The notes under the pieces are model-generated. The model saw only the letters and a list, made by a program, of their open reading frames with translations. It did no database searches and was not told the origin of the DNA. Source: JAJYKC01 sp035545735 (GTDB taxonomy: Bacteria > Acidobacteriota > Terriglobia > Bryobacterales > Bryobacteraceae). From it: a stretch of 64,000 bases of DNA. Where the stretch lies: NCBI GenBank assembly GCA_035545735.1, contig DASZXS010000013.1:1-64000 (forward strand), given 5' to 3'. This document shows positions 9,477 through 18,086 of the stretch, piece after piece. The stretch's first letter is position 1. The number at the start of each line of letters is the position of its first letter. The position numbers were made by a program, and so were the translations under genes.

Positions 9477-10253
9477 CTATTCGCGGAATCGAAGTGGCAG
9501 CAACAGGAACGAGGCGCCGGCCAATGATCCGAGGACGAACCACACCAACCAGTGCTTGCCGAAGACGGTAGCCGGAGGATAGGCGACTTCAACCCAGTCC
9601 ACAACGGGCGAGGAAAAATGGCCCTCCGCGGGATGCAAAAGGAACCGCCCAATCGACCCGGCCCGGCGCTCGGAGATCCAACGCAGGCCAGGAGACGCAA
9701 CAATCGATTTCTGGATGACTCCTCCGGCAGAGCGAATTTCAAAGTCGCCGGAAATCGCCTGAACGGGACGCACACGCCAACTGATTTGCCCGTTTCGAAC
9801 GATATGGACGGCCGGCGTCTCGACATTTACCCCCGCCGGCGCGCTTAAACTGATGCCGGAGAGAGCGTTTCCGGGCGTCGCGCACTGATTCGTTTTGCAT
9901 TGAACGGTCACGACCGTGGCCTGGCCCGGTGCAAGCGGCGCGCGGGAGAACACGGCATCCACGCCCACGAGCAAGATTGCCATCGGCAGCGTGAGCAGCG
10001 CCAAAGGCAGTGCGATCAGCTTCAGCAGGCGTCCATTCGCCGCAAGCAAATCTCTCTGCGCCCGAAGGATCAGCGCGGGTTCATCGGAAAACAACTGAAA
10101 TTCGAACAAATGCGCGAGCATCCGGTTGGCGGCGGCGCGGAATCGCGCCGCATCCAGAAAGCGGCGAAACATCCACAGGGACAGTGCGCCCGATAGAGCG
10201 CCGGCCGCAAACACGATCCAAAATGCCGCGCCCCCGCGATCCACATCCATCAT
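9477..10253 (-). CDS. Hypothetical membrane protein, three predicted TM segments
   Basis: 258 residues, not recognised. A hydrophobic N-terminal segment (about 10-30), a second around 78-100 and a third at the C-terminus (about 230-250) frame a roughly 125-residue beta-rich domain that is probably periplasmic. The domain has a Cys pair in QCKTNQCATPGN. The gene starts with ATG ATG, overlapping the stop of the preceding small gene by 4 bases. It is the last gene of module A, so translational coupling and a role with the phosphodiesterase genes are likely (inference). Confidence 0.7.
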   Translation of the reverse strand: MMDVDRGGAAFWIVFAAGALSGALSLWMFRRFLDAARFRAAANRMLAHLFEFQLFSDEPALILRAQRDLLAANGRLLKLIALPLALLTLPMAILLVGVDAVFSRAPLAPGQATVVTVQCKTNQCATPGNALSGISLSAPAGVNVETPAVHIVRNGQISWRVRPVQAISGDFEIRSAGGVIQKSIVASPGLRWISERRAGSIGRFLLHPAEGHFSSPVVDWVEVAYPPATVFGKHWLVWFVLGSLAGASFLLLPLRFRE

Positions 10254-10444
10254 TCGAGATAGCCCAGGCCCTTCAGTTTCTTGATCAGATCCTCTTTCGA
10301 CTCGGCTTCCTCCAGACGCGACAGATCGCGCTCGATCGCGTGTTCGATAAATTCTTCGAGCGAACTATAGCCGGCCTTTTCGACAACCCGCCGCGCCCGC
10401 TCACACAGCGCCCGATTCAGTTTTACGCTCTCCTTCGATCTCAT
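10250..10444 (-). CDS. Small ribbon-helix-helix-like protein with LGYLE tail
   Basis: 64 residues. The N-terminal two thirds (SVKLNRALCERARRVVEKAG, then YSSLEEFIEHAIERDL) has the strand-helix-helix pattern of Arc/MetJ/CopG-type DNA-binding proteins. The tail KEDLIKKLKGLGYLE resembles the C-terminal LRSLGYL motif of the sulfatase-fold enzyme at 2045. The ATG overlaps the phosphodiesterase stop by 4 bases and its own stop overlaps the next ATG by 4 bases, so it is embedded in the operon. It could be an autoregulator or a docking partner of the enzymes; both are inference. No toxin partner is adjacent. Confidence 0.75.
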   Translation of the reverse strand: MRSKESVKLNRALCERARRVVEKAGYSSLEEFIEHAIERDLSRLEEAESKEDLIKKLKGLGYLE

Positions 10445-12522
10445 ACCAGAGCTTTTCCTTCCATCCATTTCGGCGGTTCGATGCCGAACAAACGGAGCGC
10501 CGTGGGAGCCAGGTCTTCCATGCCCGGATCGTGCGCATCCAATTTCCGGTTTGCGAACAGGACGCCCGGAACGGCGCCGGGGTCGACGCAATGGTCCCCG
10601 CTCCAACACTTGGCGTTGTCTTCAAATACTTGAGCCGTCACCTTGCCGGTCGCGGCGCCCCAGGAAGCGCGATAGCCTGGAGCGTACCCCGTGACGAGGT
10701 CCGGCGCAGCCTCGGTGTACGGCCCGGTGTAAATGGCCGACGCATCGTAGACGTTGCGGATCGCGATGTCGCCGGTTTCTTCGTCAACCAGGCCCGCCAG
10801 GCGGCGGATTAGCTCCGCTTTCAACCCGGCAGCTTCGTCCGGTTCGACCGCGCCCTGCGCTTCGCGCCCTCGCAAATTGAGATAGACGCCCCCCAGGCCG
10901 AACGTATAGGCGCGAGTCCGCGGCCAGTCGATTCCTTCGAAATAATCGCCGCTCTCCGTCATTCCGTCCTTCAATACAAGGTATCCGTGCTGGTGTAACC
11001 AGGAATTCAGATTCACGCCGCGACGGAAAGAGCAGAAGCCGTGATCGGAGAGAACAAAGAGCGCGGTATCGTCATCCACATATTGCAGGGTGCGCCCCAC
11101 AACGCGGTCCATATCGCGGTAGAGGTCTTCAATGACGCCGGCAAAACGCGAGGATTCGCCGCCGCGGCGCGGATCGAGATAGCGATAGAACATGTGCTGA
11201 ACGCGGTCCGTCGTATCGAAAACGCAAGCCACCACCCCGCGCCGGGAATGATCGAGCGCGCTAAAAAACATGCTTTCGCGTTCCTGCTGAATTAATTTCG
11301 ATTGCTTCAAGAACGCGTCCTCGTCGATCGCGCCTTCGTTGAGTGCCCAGGTATCTTCCGCCATTCCGAGCGTCGCAAACGAACCGAGCAGTTTGGCCAG
11401 ATAGACCGCGTAATGGCTCGGGTGGCTGATGGGAAGAGCCGGATTCTCGGGGTCGATTTCGACCGGGGTCGCATAGAGAGAGAGGCCCGGATCGGCGCTT
11501 GTCAACAGGAATCGCACAATGCCCCGCGCGGCGGACCACCCGCCCGAAGAAAAACGGAGTCGGACCCACGGCGAGTACTCTCCCACGCGAAGCTTCAGCG
11601 TTTGTTTCTGGATTTGCAATTCGGCGGCCCCATCGACGCCCACCGGTGCGATGCGGAACGGGATGGAACTCTCACCTGGACCGGCCAGTTCGCCCTTCCA
11701 ACCTCCATCGCACGCGAAGAGACGAGAACGCACGCCGCCTTCGCAAACGGAGGCCTCTGCCTCCGTGGAGAACCAGGAAAACGTGCCCTGCGAACCTCGC
11801 AAGTCCGGCGTGGACATCGCGGAAAGCAGCCGGCCCCGGAACGCTTCCGGGGGAAAGGTAATAGGGATGCGCAGAATGGTGCTGCCAATCGCGTTGCGTC
11901 CCAGAATCTTCCAAAATGGCTCGCTCTTCCGGCGCAGTTCCACCATCGGCCGCGAGATGGGAATAGTCCATCGGCCGATTTTCAGCGAGCGCGCAGGCGG
12001 CCGGACTCTGGCGGACGACAGTTCCGGCGCGTAGGTGCGCAGGTCACGGTTCAAAAAATCGAAAATATTATGACGGCCCGGATTTACTCCGGTTGCAAAG
12101 GTCGACCACGCCACGGGCGAAAGCGGCGGGAACGTGGTGCGCAGGCGGCTATACCAACCTTGGTCGCGGAGACGGGTGAGGTTGGGGAGTTTTCCTTCCG
12201 CCATCCATTTCTCGGCCAGGTTGGGGTCCAGGCCGTCGAGCCCCAAAAAGATCACCTTCTTGACCCGTGCTTTGCCGAACCGCCCGCGGCGGCGCAGAGC
12301 CAGCCACAAAATGCGAAAAGGCCAGGCGAGGAACGAAACGATGCTCGCAATCAGGGAGAGAAGAATCGCCAGGAAAGACCCCAGGAATGCAAAGCCCGCT
12401 CCGGGTCCGATGTACGCGAACTCCAAAGCCGCCGGATGAGTCCGCGATACCTCATGCCACCAGGCCAGAGCGAGGACCACTGCCAGCGCCAGGACGTGCC
12501 CGTCCATTCTCCGCCGCTTCAT
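10441..12522 (-). CDS. Membrane-anchored alkaline-phosphatase-superfamily phosphodiesterase
   Basis: 693 residues. Two hydrophobic stretches (about 8-25 and 40-75) anchor it, and the catalytic domain begins at about residue 88 with KKVIFLGLDGLDPNLAEKW. Active-site features are PPLSPVAWSTFATGVNPGRH (Ser nucleophile expected), DTTDRVQHMFYRY and ALFVLSDHGFCSF. It is paralogous to the lipoprotein at 168-2048 but keeps a membrane anchor instead of a lipobox. The substrate is unknown; phosphodiester, nucleotide or glycan-linked phosphate are possible for the family. The ATG overlaps the upstream stop by 4 bases. Confidence 0.88.
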   Translation of the reverse strand: MKRRRMDGHVLALAVVLALAWWHEVSRTHPAALEFAYIGPGAGFAFLGSFLAILLSLIASIVSFLAWPFRILWLALRRRGRFGKARVKKVIFLGLDGLDPNLAEKWMAEGKLPNLTRLRDQGWYSRLRTTFPPLSPVAWSTFATGVNPGRHNIFDFLNRDLRTYAPELSSARVRPPARSLKIGRWTIPISRPMVELRRKSEPFWKILGRNAIGSTILRIPITFPPEAFRGRLLSAMSTPDLRGSQGTFSWFSTEAEASVCEGGVRSRLFACDGGWKGELAGPGESSIPFRIAPVGVDGAAELQIQKQTLKLRVGEYSPWVRLRFSSGGWSAARGIVRFLLTSADPGLSLYATPVEIDPENPALPISHPSHYAVYLAKLLGSFATLGMAEDTWALNEGAIDEDAFLKQSKLIQQERESMFFSALDHSRRGVVACVFDTTDRVQHMFYRYLDPRRGGESSRFAGVIEDLYRDMDRVVGRTLQYVDDDTALFVLSDHGFCSFRRGVNLNSWLHQHGYLVLKDGMTESGDYFEGIDWPRTRAYTFGLGGVYLNLRGREAQGAVEPDEAAGLKAELIRRLAGLVDEETGDIAIRNVYDASAIYTGPYTEAAPDLVTGYAPGYRASWGAATGKVTAQVFEDNAKCWSGDHCVDPGAVPGVLFANRKLDAHDPGMEDLAPTALRLFGIEPPKWMEGKALV

Positions 12523-13358
12523 CGCAGCCTGCCTTCGAGAAACGGCACTTCGAGTACCTTTTCATGCTGGATCGGGCCGTGGCCGAAATAGCCGTCCTCG
12601 CCAAACAGCTCACCGTGGTCGGAAGTGATGGTGACATAGGTGTTGGCCGGCAGCAGATCGAACATCTCTTCCATCACGGTGTCCAGATACTTCACCGCGT
12701 CAATCTGGCGGTGGCGCAATTCGCGAAGCTTCGACTCGTTAAAAGTTCGCGCGCGCGTCCGGCGAAGTTTTCCGCCCACCGTATGCTCGTCCAGATGCTT
12801 AAACACACCATGCACGCCGCTCACGCGCGGCCATTGCTCGGGCGGCTCACCCGGGAGCGCATAAGGGTAGTGCGTTTCACCGGTATTCAGCAAATAAAAG
12901 GACGGACGCTCCGGATGGAAGGTCATCTCCCGAAGCATTGCGCGCATATCGTTGTGATGCTCCATGAGCTTGTAGGTATCGAAGCCGCTGTTGAGAATGG
13001 TGAGCGGATTCAGCACCGGCAGCGAGACTCGCGCATGCGTCGCGTATCCGAGGTTTTGAAGCAGCACGGGGAGGTAGAGGCGCGGGACGAATTTCCTGAA
13101 TTCAAGATCCTTGGCACCCAAACGCTCGTTGAATTTCAGGAAATCGCGCTGGTAGTAGTCGGATGCGAAGACCCCGCGCGGACTCGCGTGAGGCATCAGG
13201 CCCATCAGCAGGTTGTAATGGGACGGCGCGGTCCAGGAAGCGTAAGCCCATCGCCGCTCCAGTTTGCCGAGCTTCTGCATGGTCCGCGGGCGCGCCTTCA
13301 CGAAGGCATCGTAGCGGCAACTATCAAAGACAATCAGGACGTAATTGTTCTGCGGCAT
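12519..13358 (-). CDS. Short sulfatase-fold enzyme, Thr-type
   Basis: 279 residues, no signal peptide. VLIVFDSCRYDAF is the N-terminal metal site, SWTAPSHYNLLMG is the active-site segment, and YVTITSDHGELFGEDGYFGH is the C-terminal metal site. As in the gene at 2045, the C-x-P-x-R formylglycine signature is missing and Trp-Thr-x-Pro-Ser takes its place. At 279 residues it is much shorter than normal sulfatases (400-550) but keeps both metal-site blocks. It is probably cytoplasmic unless exported with a partner. It lies 43 bases after the TPR gene and overlaps the phosphodiesterase gene by 4 bases. Confidence 0.8.
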   Translation of the reverse strand: MPQNNYVLIVFDSCRYDAFVKARPRTMQKLGKLERRWAYASWTAPSHYNLLMGLMPHASPRGVFASDYYQRDFLKFNERLGAKDLEFRKFVPRLYLPVLLQNLGYATHARVSLPVLNPLTILNSGFDTYKLMEHHNDMRAMLREMTFHPERPSFYLLNTGETHYPYALPGEPPEQWPRVSGVHGVFKHLDEHTVGGKLRRTRARTFNESKLRELRHRQIDAVKYLDTVMEEMFDLLPANTYVTITSDHGELFGEDGYFGHGPIQHEKVLEVPFLEGRLR

Positions 13359-13401
13359 GAACCGGAGCTTCTGACAGTCATGATACGCTGCCGCGCTCCG
13401 G

Positions 13402-14538
13402 CTATGGCTGTGCGGGAGTGATCTTGGGCTGCGTCGCTCTTTCGAACTCGGCGAGTTTGCGAAACAGCGCGAGCTCGCGATCAGCATCGGCGGCTCGCCC
13501 TTGGGCGCGGTAGAGTTGCGCGAGCTTGTAGTGTGTCGTCCGCGCGTTGGGCGCAAGCTGGGCGGCTTGCTCCAGTTCGCGAATCGCGCCCGCGGCATCG
13601 CCCTCCTGATCGAGCACTTTTCCCAGGCCGGCGTGAGCTTCGGCCATCTCCGGACGCAGCGCAATCGCGCGGGAAAACAAGGACTTCGCCTCGGAGAGCT
13701 TCGAGCGCTCGATCGCAATTTCGCCGAGCTGGTAGAGCGAGCCCGCGTCGCCCGGATTCATCTTCAGCTCAGCCAGAAATTCCTTTTCGGCTAAAACTCG
13801 ATTCTCTTCGGAGCGCTCGGCTGCAAACAGCGCCTCCCCCAGTTGATAATGCAGGCCGGTAAGCTGAGGACCGCGCTCCACCGCCAGACGGAACTCCCGA
13901 ACCGCGCCGGCGTATCTCTCCTGCGCCATATAGTTCTGGCCAAGCACTTCGTGGACCCACGCCGAGTCGGGATCGTCCTCGGCAAGTTGACGGAGCGCGG
14001 CGGACGAAAGGTCGGCATGCAGACGGTACATCGCGTAGAGTACTTGCGGATTCCGTGGATCCAATTTAGCGAGACGGTCGAGCACCGGCGCCGCCTGGGC
14101 GGCCAGACCCGACTCGGAGTAGGATCGCACCAACTCCAGGCCCGCTTGCAACCGCAGCGTCTTGTCCGTCACCTGGGGCAGCGCTTCTTCGATCGATTTG
14201 CGGCCCTGCTCCGTCTGTCCGAGCCGTAAATGACACATCCCCAGAAAAGCACGGGCGGCGGCAAGAGAAGGCGAACCGGAAATCGCCGTCTCGAAGTGTC
14301 CGGCGGCTTCCCGGTATTCGCCTTGCACAAACTCGATCATGCCGAGATTGGCGTGCGCGTCCACGTTGGCCGGGTCGATCTTCAGCATCGCCTCCAGCTC
14401 CCGCTTCGCCGCCGGAGCGTCGTTCGCTGCGATGGCGGCCTGGGCGCTTCGCGCGTGCTCAGAGAACTGGGCGCGCCGGTCCTGCGCCGGCGCCTGGGAA
14501 GCAAACAGAAGGATGCCGGCGAACGCGAAAACCCTCAG
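13402..14538 (-). CDS. Secreted TPR-repeat protein
   Basis: About 378 residues from the proposed start. A signal peptide (RVFAFAGILLFASQAPAQ) is followed by about seven to eight tetratricopeptide units, for example ANVDAHANLGMIEFVQGEYR and EMAEAHAGLGKVLDQEGDAA. This suggests a periplasmic scaffold. The start is unusual: a CTG at 14536-14538 overlapping the TGA of the receptor gene gives a perfect signal peptide. The only nearby ATG (14655) would add 39 charged residues and overlap the receptor coding region by 121 bases. TPR proteins commonly accompany sulfatase-like proteins in this phylum. Confidence 0.8.
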   Translation of the reverse strand: MRVFAFAGILLFASQAPAQDRRAQFSEHARSAQAAIAANDAPAAKRELEAMLKIDPANVDAHANLGMIEFVQGEYREAAGHFETAISGSPSLAAARAFLGMCHLRLGQTEQGRKSIEEALPQVTDKTLRLQAGLELVRSYSESGLAAQAAPVLDRLAKLDPRNPQVLYAMYRLHADLSSAALRQLAEDDPDSAWVHEVLGQNYMAQERYAGAVREFRLAVERGPQLTGLHYQLGEALFAAERSEENRVLAEKEFLAELKMNPGDAGSLYQLGEIAIERSKLSEAKSLFSRAIALRPEMAEAHAGLGKVLDQEGDAAGAIRELEQAAQLAPNARTTHYKLAQLYRAQGRAADADRELALFRKLAEFERATQPKITPAQP

Positions 14539-17500
14539 AAGTAGATGTGAATGCCGAATTGCATGGCTCGCATATTCGACTGCAAGGCGGTAATCTGGCC
14601 CGCGGAGGCCTGATCGACGCTTGCGTTCGGTAATCCGAGGTTCGTGTTGTTCCATGTATTAAACGCCTCGGCGCGGATCTGAATGCGCGTTTCTTCGCGG
14701 TTCAGGAACGATCCAAAGACGATGTCCTTCGAGAGCGCCCAGTCGGCATTGATGAACGCCGGCCCGCGCAACGATCCGACCGAAGCGTATCCGAAGCGGC
14801 AGCAGGTGGGAATGGCGAAGGCCGCCGGATTGAACCAGAGCGCGGCGCGCTGGCCGCCCGGAACGTCCGAGGAAGAGATGCCGCTCACGGGGTCCGGCCG
14901 CTGTGCGAAATCGGCATTGAGCGTCGCGTTGCTCGATACCGAGGGGGTAAACGCGAGCCCGGACTCGACACTGGTAACGCCGCTGAAGACCCACCCCGCC
15001 AGAATATGCTTCTTCAAGCCGGTTACATTGGACCCGAACGGGCGTCCGGGGCCGTAGGGGATGTTTAACGTATGCGTCGTGATCCAGGTGAATTTCCGGT
15101 CGATGGAAGAACTGTTGATGGTGCCGCCGCCGGGGCCGTAATCGATGGCGCGATTGTACGTAGTGGCGCTCCAGAACGCCCCATAACCCATCGCCTTCGA
15201 CCAGGTGAAGTTCGACGTCATGGTGTAGAAGCTGGAGAGCTGCTTGTTGAACACCACGTTCATCGCGTTGTAGTTCGAATCCGAGCAATTGCACGCCAGG
15301 CTGATGCCCTGCGACAAACCATATTGCTGATAGTAAGGACGGCGGCTCAACAGGGAACCCGTGCCAACGTTCGCCGCGTTCAGGTTTGGCTGCCAGTTCA
15401 GGTGCGTGCCTTTGTTGCCGACGTAGCTTACCGAAAGCGTGGCGCCGTGACCGAGAGCCTGCTGAACCGTGAAATTCCAAGAATCCATTGTCTCCGTCTT
15501 CCAATTGAGTTCGCGAGTCTTCAACGTAACTCCGTCGGGCGCGGGCAGCATCCCGTTCGTGGGCAGCGCCGGAACCGTGGCCGCGGGCGGCGTCACGTTG
15601 ATGGGGAATACCGACTGGTAAACGTTGGTCTGTGATACCTGCTGCTGCGTCACAATCGGGTAGCCGCTGGTCAGATGATAGAAGGTCGCATCGTAGCCGG
15701 AGGAGAAGAAACTACGTCCCAGCCCGGCGCGGATCACGGTATTCTTCGTCACCTTATAGGCGAAGCCCAGCCGGGGCGCAAAGTCATTCAGGGGCGTGTT
15801 GACATTCGCACTGCTGGACACCGAGCCGATGCCCGCGAGGAGGATCTGTCCGGTGGCCGGGTCGAAATTCGCCAAACCTCCCTTATAAGGAGACGTAACG
15901 GGCGTAAAGTAATCCCACCGCAGTCCGTAGTTCAGGGTGAGAGACGGCGTGATGCGCCAGATGTCCTGGGCGTAGATGCCGAGGGTCGATTGGCGTTCGG
16001 CCGGCTCGCCGGTGAAGATAGCGCGGTCGAAGGAGCAGGTGCCGCCCAGCAGCAGGGTCGCCATACCCAGTCCGGACGTCGGATCGCTCGGACTCCCAGT
16101 GGCCGACTGGCAGAAATTATAGTTGCCGCGCGAACTTGCGTTCACTGACTGAAAATCGAACTGATAGCGCCGAAAATCGGCGCCCCACCGCAATTGGTGC
16201 TGCTGGGTCATTTTCGACCAGTTGCTGACGTATTCAAAAGTGTTTTCGGTATCGAAGCGCGGAATCCCCACGCCGCTCGGAATGCCCATATAGAAGCCTC
16301 CGACCGGTCCACCAACGTTGATGCCCGCGAGTCCTCCGTTGAGAGCGATCCCGGTGTTGATCCCCGGGATGCCGACTTTGTCGTTGGTACGCAGGGCGGA
16401 GTCGGCTTGCAGAGCGGCCAGATTGAAGCGCACATATCCGGCGCGAAACTCGGCGAGCAGGTCCGGCCCGAACGTGTGCACATAGTTGAGGCCGGCATGG
16501 TGCGCCGACGAATTCGCGGTTTCCGGGCTGAGTCCGCCCTGCGCCGGCCCGCCGGCTTCCGCGCCGAAGAGCGGAGGATTGTCCAACAGAGTGCTGAAGT
16601 AGCTGTAGCGGCCGAAGAATTTGTCTTTATCGGAGATGTTCCAGTCGCCGCGCGTATCAGCCCAATTCTGATTGAAAGTCTCTTTCACGTCGCCGACGTA
16701 ATTGTTGTCGGTGCCCTGATTGATATTGGGATTGGGAAGAAGGTTCAAGAGATTCAGCGCCACGGGACTGATCCGGTTCGCGGGAATCCGATTGTTGGCG
16801 AATGGCGTGCGCCCGGTGCCGTCGGCGTTTCCGGTGGTGGGATCGTAGATCACGTTCGGATCGCCGCTGAAATCGCCCGCGCGGAAGGCGGCGTTGGGTA
16901 CGGTGGCGATCAAGGAAGCGCCCTGAATCTGGCGCGTGAATTGATAATCGCCAAAAAGGAACAGCTTATTCTTCTTTATGGGCCCGCCCAGGCTGAATCC
17001 CCCCTGGTTCCAGTTATACGGGGCGACGCCGGTACCCTTCCCGTCCGGCCCGGTGCCGGCAATCTTTTCCGTGAGCGGGTTCGCAGAAAAAGACGCGCTG
17101 TTGCGGTTGAAATAGAACAGCGTGCCGTGCAGTTCGTTCGTGCCGGACTTGGTGACATATTGCGCGACCATACCGGAGGTGCTGCCAAATTCCGGATCGT
17201 AATCGGCGGTGGTGATTTTCAGCTCCTGTACCGAGTCCACGGGAGGAACAATCAACTGTATTCCGCTAAAGCCATAGGAGCGATTCGTGATGCCGTCGAG
17301 GACAAATTCCTGCGATCCGGACCACGTTCCATTGATATAGGTGCGCGTGCCGCCGCTGGGATTTTCACCCGCCCCCATCTGAAAACCGTCGGGAAGCGCG
17401 CCGGGCACCGTGAGATAAAGCTGCGTAATATTGCGGCCGGCGGTGGGGAGATTTTGGATCTGTTTTTCGCTCATGGTCTGAGACACATCGACCTTCTCCG

Positions 17501-17891
17501 ACTGCAAAAGCTCCGCGCCCCCGACCACCGTCACCGATTCCGCTACATTGCCCACCGACAGCGTCAAGTCGATGCGAACCACCGCGTCGACGTCAACTTT
17601 CACGTTGGCGCGGGTCAATTTCGAGAAGCCGCTCTGCTCGGTGGAGATGGAGTAATTTCCGGGAGGAAGGCTGGAGGCGTGGTAGAAGCCATCGGAGTTG
17701 GTCGTCACCTGTGTGCGCGCTCCCGTCTGCTCGTTGACGATGGCGACACCGGCGCTCGCGATCGGAGAACCGCTTTGATCGGTTATGTAACCGTTGATGG
17801 AGCCGGAAACGGCCTGAGCAAAGCAGGATAATCCCGAAAACAGCAATGCCGCGCCAAAAAGCGCGGCGGCTTTAATCGATTTCGCCTTCAT
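14535..17891 (-). CDS. Oar-like TonB-dependent outer-membrane receptor (module A)
   Basis: 1118 residues. A signal peptide (to about 26, ending SCFAQA) is followed by a carboxypeptidase-regulatory domain (SGSINGYITDQSGSPIASAG), a plug (LPTAGRNITQLYLTVPGA, QEFVLDGI, VTKSGTNELHGTLFYFNRN) and a barrel ending FGIHIYF. The start is set by GGGAGG six bases before the ATG at 17891; an ATG at 17906 lies inside that Shine-Dalgarno. It shares architecture, but not close identity, with the module B receptor. It opens a six-gene run with overlapping reading frames and has a strong promoter at 17956-17984. Confidence 0.92.
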   Translation of the reverse strand: MKAKSIKAAALFGAALLFSGLSCFAQAVSGSINGYITDQSGSPIASAGVAIVNEQTGARTQVTTNSDGFYHASSLPPGNYSISTEQSGFSKLTRANVKVDVDAVVRIDLTLSVGNVAESVTVVGGAELLQSEKVDVSQTMSEKQIQNLPTAGRNITQLYLTVPGALPDGFQMGAGENPSGGTRTYINGTWSGSQEFVLDGITNRSYGFSGIQLIVPPVDSVQELKITTADYDPEFGSTSGMVAQYVTKSGTNELHGTLFYFNRNSASFSANPLTEKIAGTGPDGKGTGVAPYNWNQGGFSLGGPIKKNKLFLFGDYQFTRQIQGASLIATVPNAAFRAGDFSGDPNVIYDPTTGNADGTGRTPFANNRIPANRISPVALNLLNLLPNPNINQGTDNNYVGDVKETFNQNWADTRGDWNISDKDKFFGRYSYFSTLLDNPPLFGAEAGGPAQGGLSPETANSSAHHAGLNYVHTFGPDLLAEFRAGYVRFNLAALQADSALRTNDKVGIPGINTGIALNGGLAGINVGGPVGGFYMGIPSGVGIPRFDTENTFEYVSNWSKMTQQHQLRWGADFRRYQFDFQSVNASSRGNYNFCQSATGSPSDPTSGLGMATLLLGGTCSFDRAIFTGEPAERQSTLGIYAQDIWRITPSLTLNYGLRWDYFTPVTSPYKGGLANFDPATGQILLAGIGSVSSSANVNTPLNDFAPRLGFAYKVTKNTVIRAGLGRSFFSSGYDATFYHLTSGYPIVTQQQVSQTNVYQSVFPINVTPPAATVPALPTNGMLPAPDGVTLKTRELNWKTETMDSWNFTVQQALGHGATLSVSYVGNKGTHLNWQPNLNAANVGTGSLLSRRPYYQQYGLSQGISLACNCSDSNYNAMNVVFNKQLSSFYTMTSNFTWSKAMGYGAFWSATTYNRAIDYGPGGGTINSSSIDRKFTWITTHTLNIPYGPGRPFGSNVTGLKKHILAGWVFSGVTSVESGLAFTPSVSSNATLNADFAQRPDPVSGISSSDVPGGQRAALWFNPAAFAIPTCCRFGYASVGSLRGPAFINADWALSKDIVFGSFLNREETRIQIRAEAFNTWNNTNLGLPNASVDQASAGQITALQSNMRAMQFGIHIYF

Positions 17892-17955
17892 TTTTTCCTC
17901 CCCCATCCGTTAAATATTCGGACGGCTCCGCAACCATTAGCGGAAACTGTGCCAA

Positions 17956-17984
17956 ATGTTATCAGGGGGATGCCGGAGTGTCAA
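17956..17984 (-). promoter_or_regulatory. Sigma-70-type promoter of module A
   Basis: Minus strand: perfect -35 TTGACA (17984-17979), 17-base spacer, -10 TAACAT (17961-17956). The predicted transcript start is near 17949, giving a leader of about 57 bases before the receptor ATG at 17891 with GGGAGG in place. Confidence 0.6.
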
Positions 17985-18029
17985 TGATTTGAATATCACC
18001 CGGCAAAAATTTTGCAAGGCAAAACGACG

Positions 18030-18053
18030 AAGGGACCGGAAATCCGGTCCCTT
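18030..18053 (-). terminator. Rho-independent terminator of the DUF362 gene
   Basis: AAGGGACCGGA and TCCGGTCCCTT form an 11-base perfect stem around a 2-base centre. On the minus strand a T-rich stretch (GTCGTTTTG) follows. It lies 33 bases past the stop of the DUF362 gene and before the module A promoter, insulating the two units. Confidence 0.75.
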
Positions 18054-18086
18054 ATCGGAATGTTTCAAACTCGCGGCCCGGAATAA

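Noticed and set aside
12519..13718. A 399-codon version of the short sulfatase-fold gene
   Set aside because: The first 120 codons lie inside the TPR gene and are low-complexity. The domain begins at the ATG at 13358.
16194..17831. A 545-codon open frame antisense to the module A receptor
   Set aside because: It has no recognisable domain or signal, and the opposite strand has a clear receptor with promoter and Shine-Dalgarno. Long antisense frames are expected at this GC content.
17940..17955. A second sigma-54-like sequence (TGGCACA...) before the module A receptor
   Set aside because: The -12 TTGC half is missing at the right distance, and a perfect TTGACA/17/TAACAT promoter overlaps the region.
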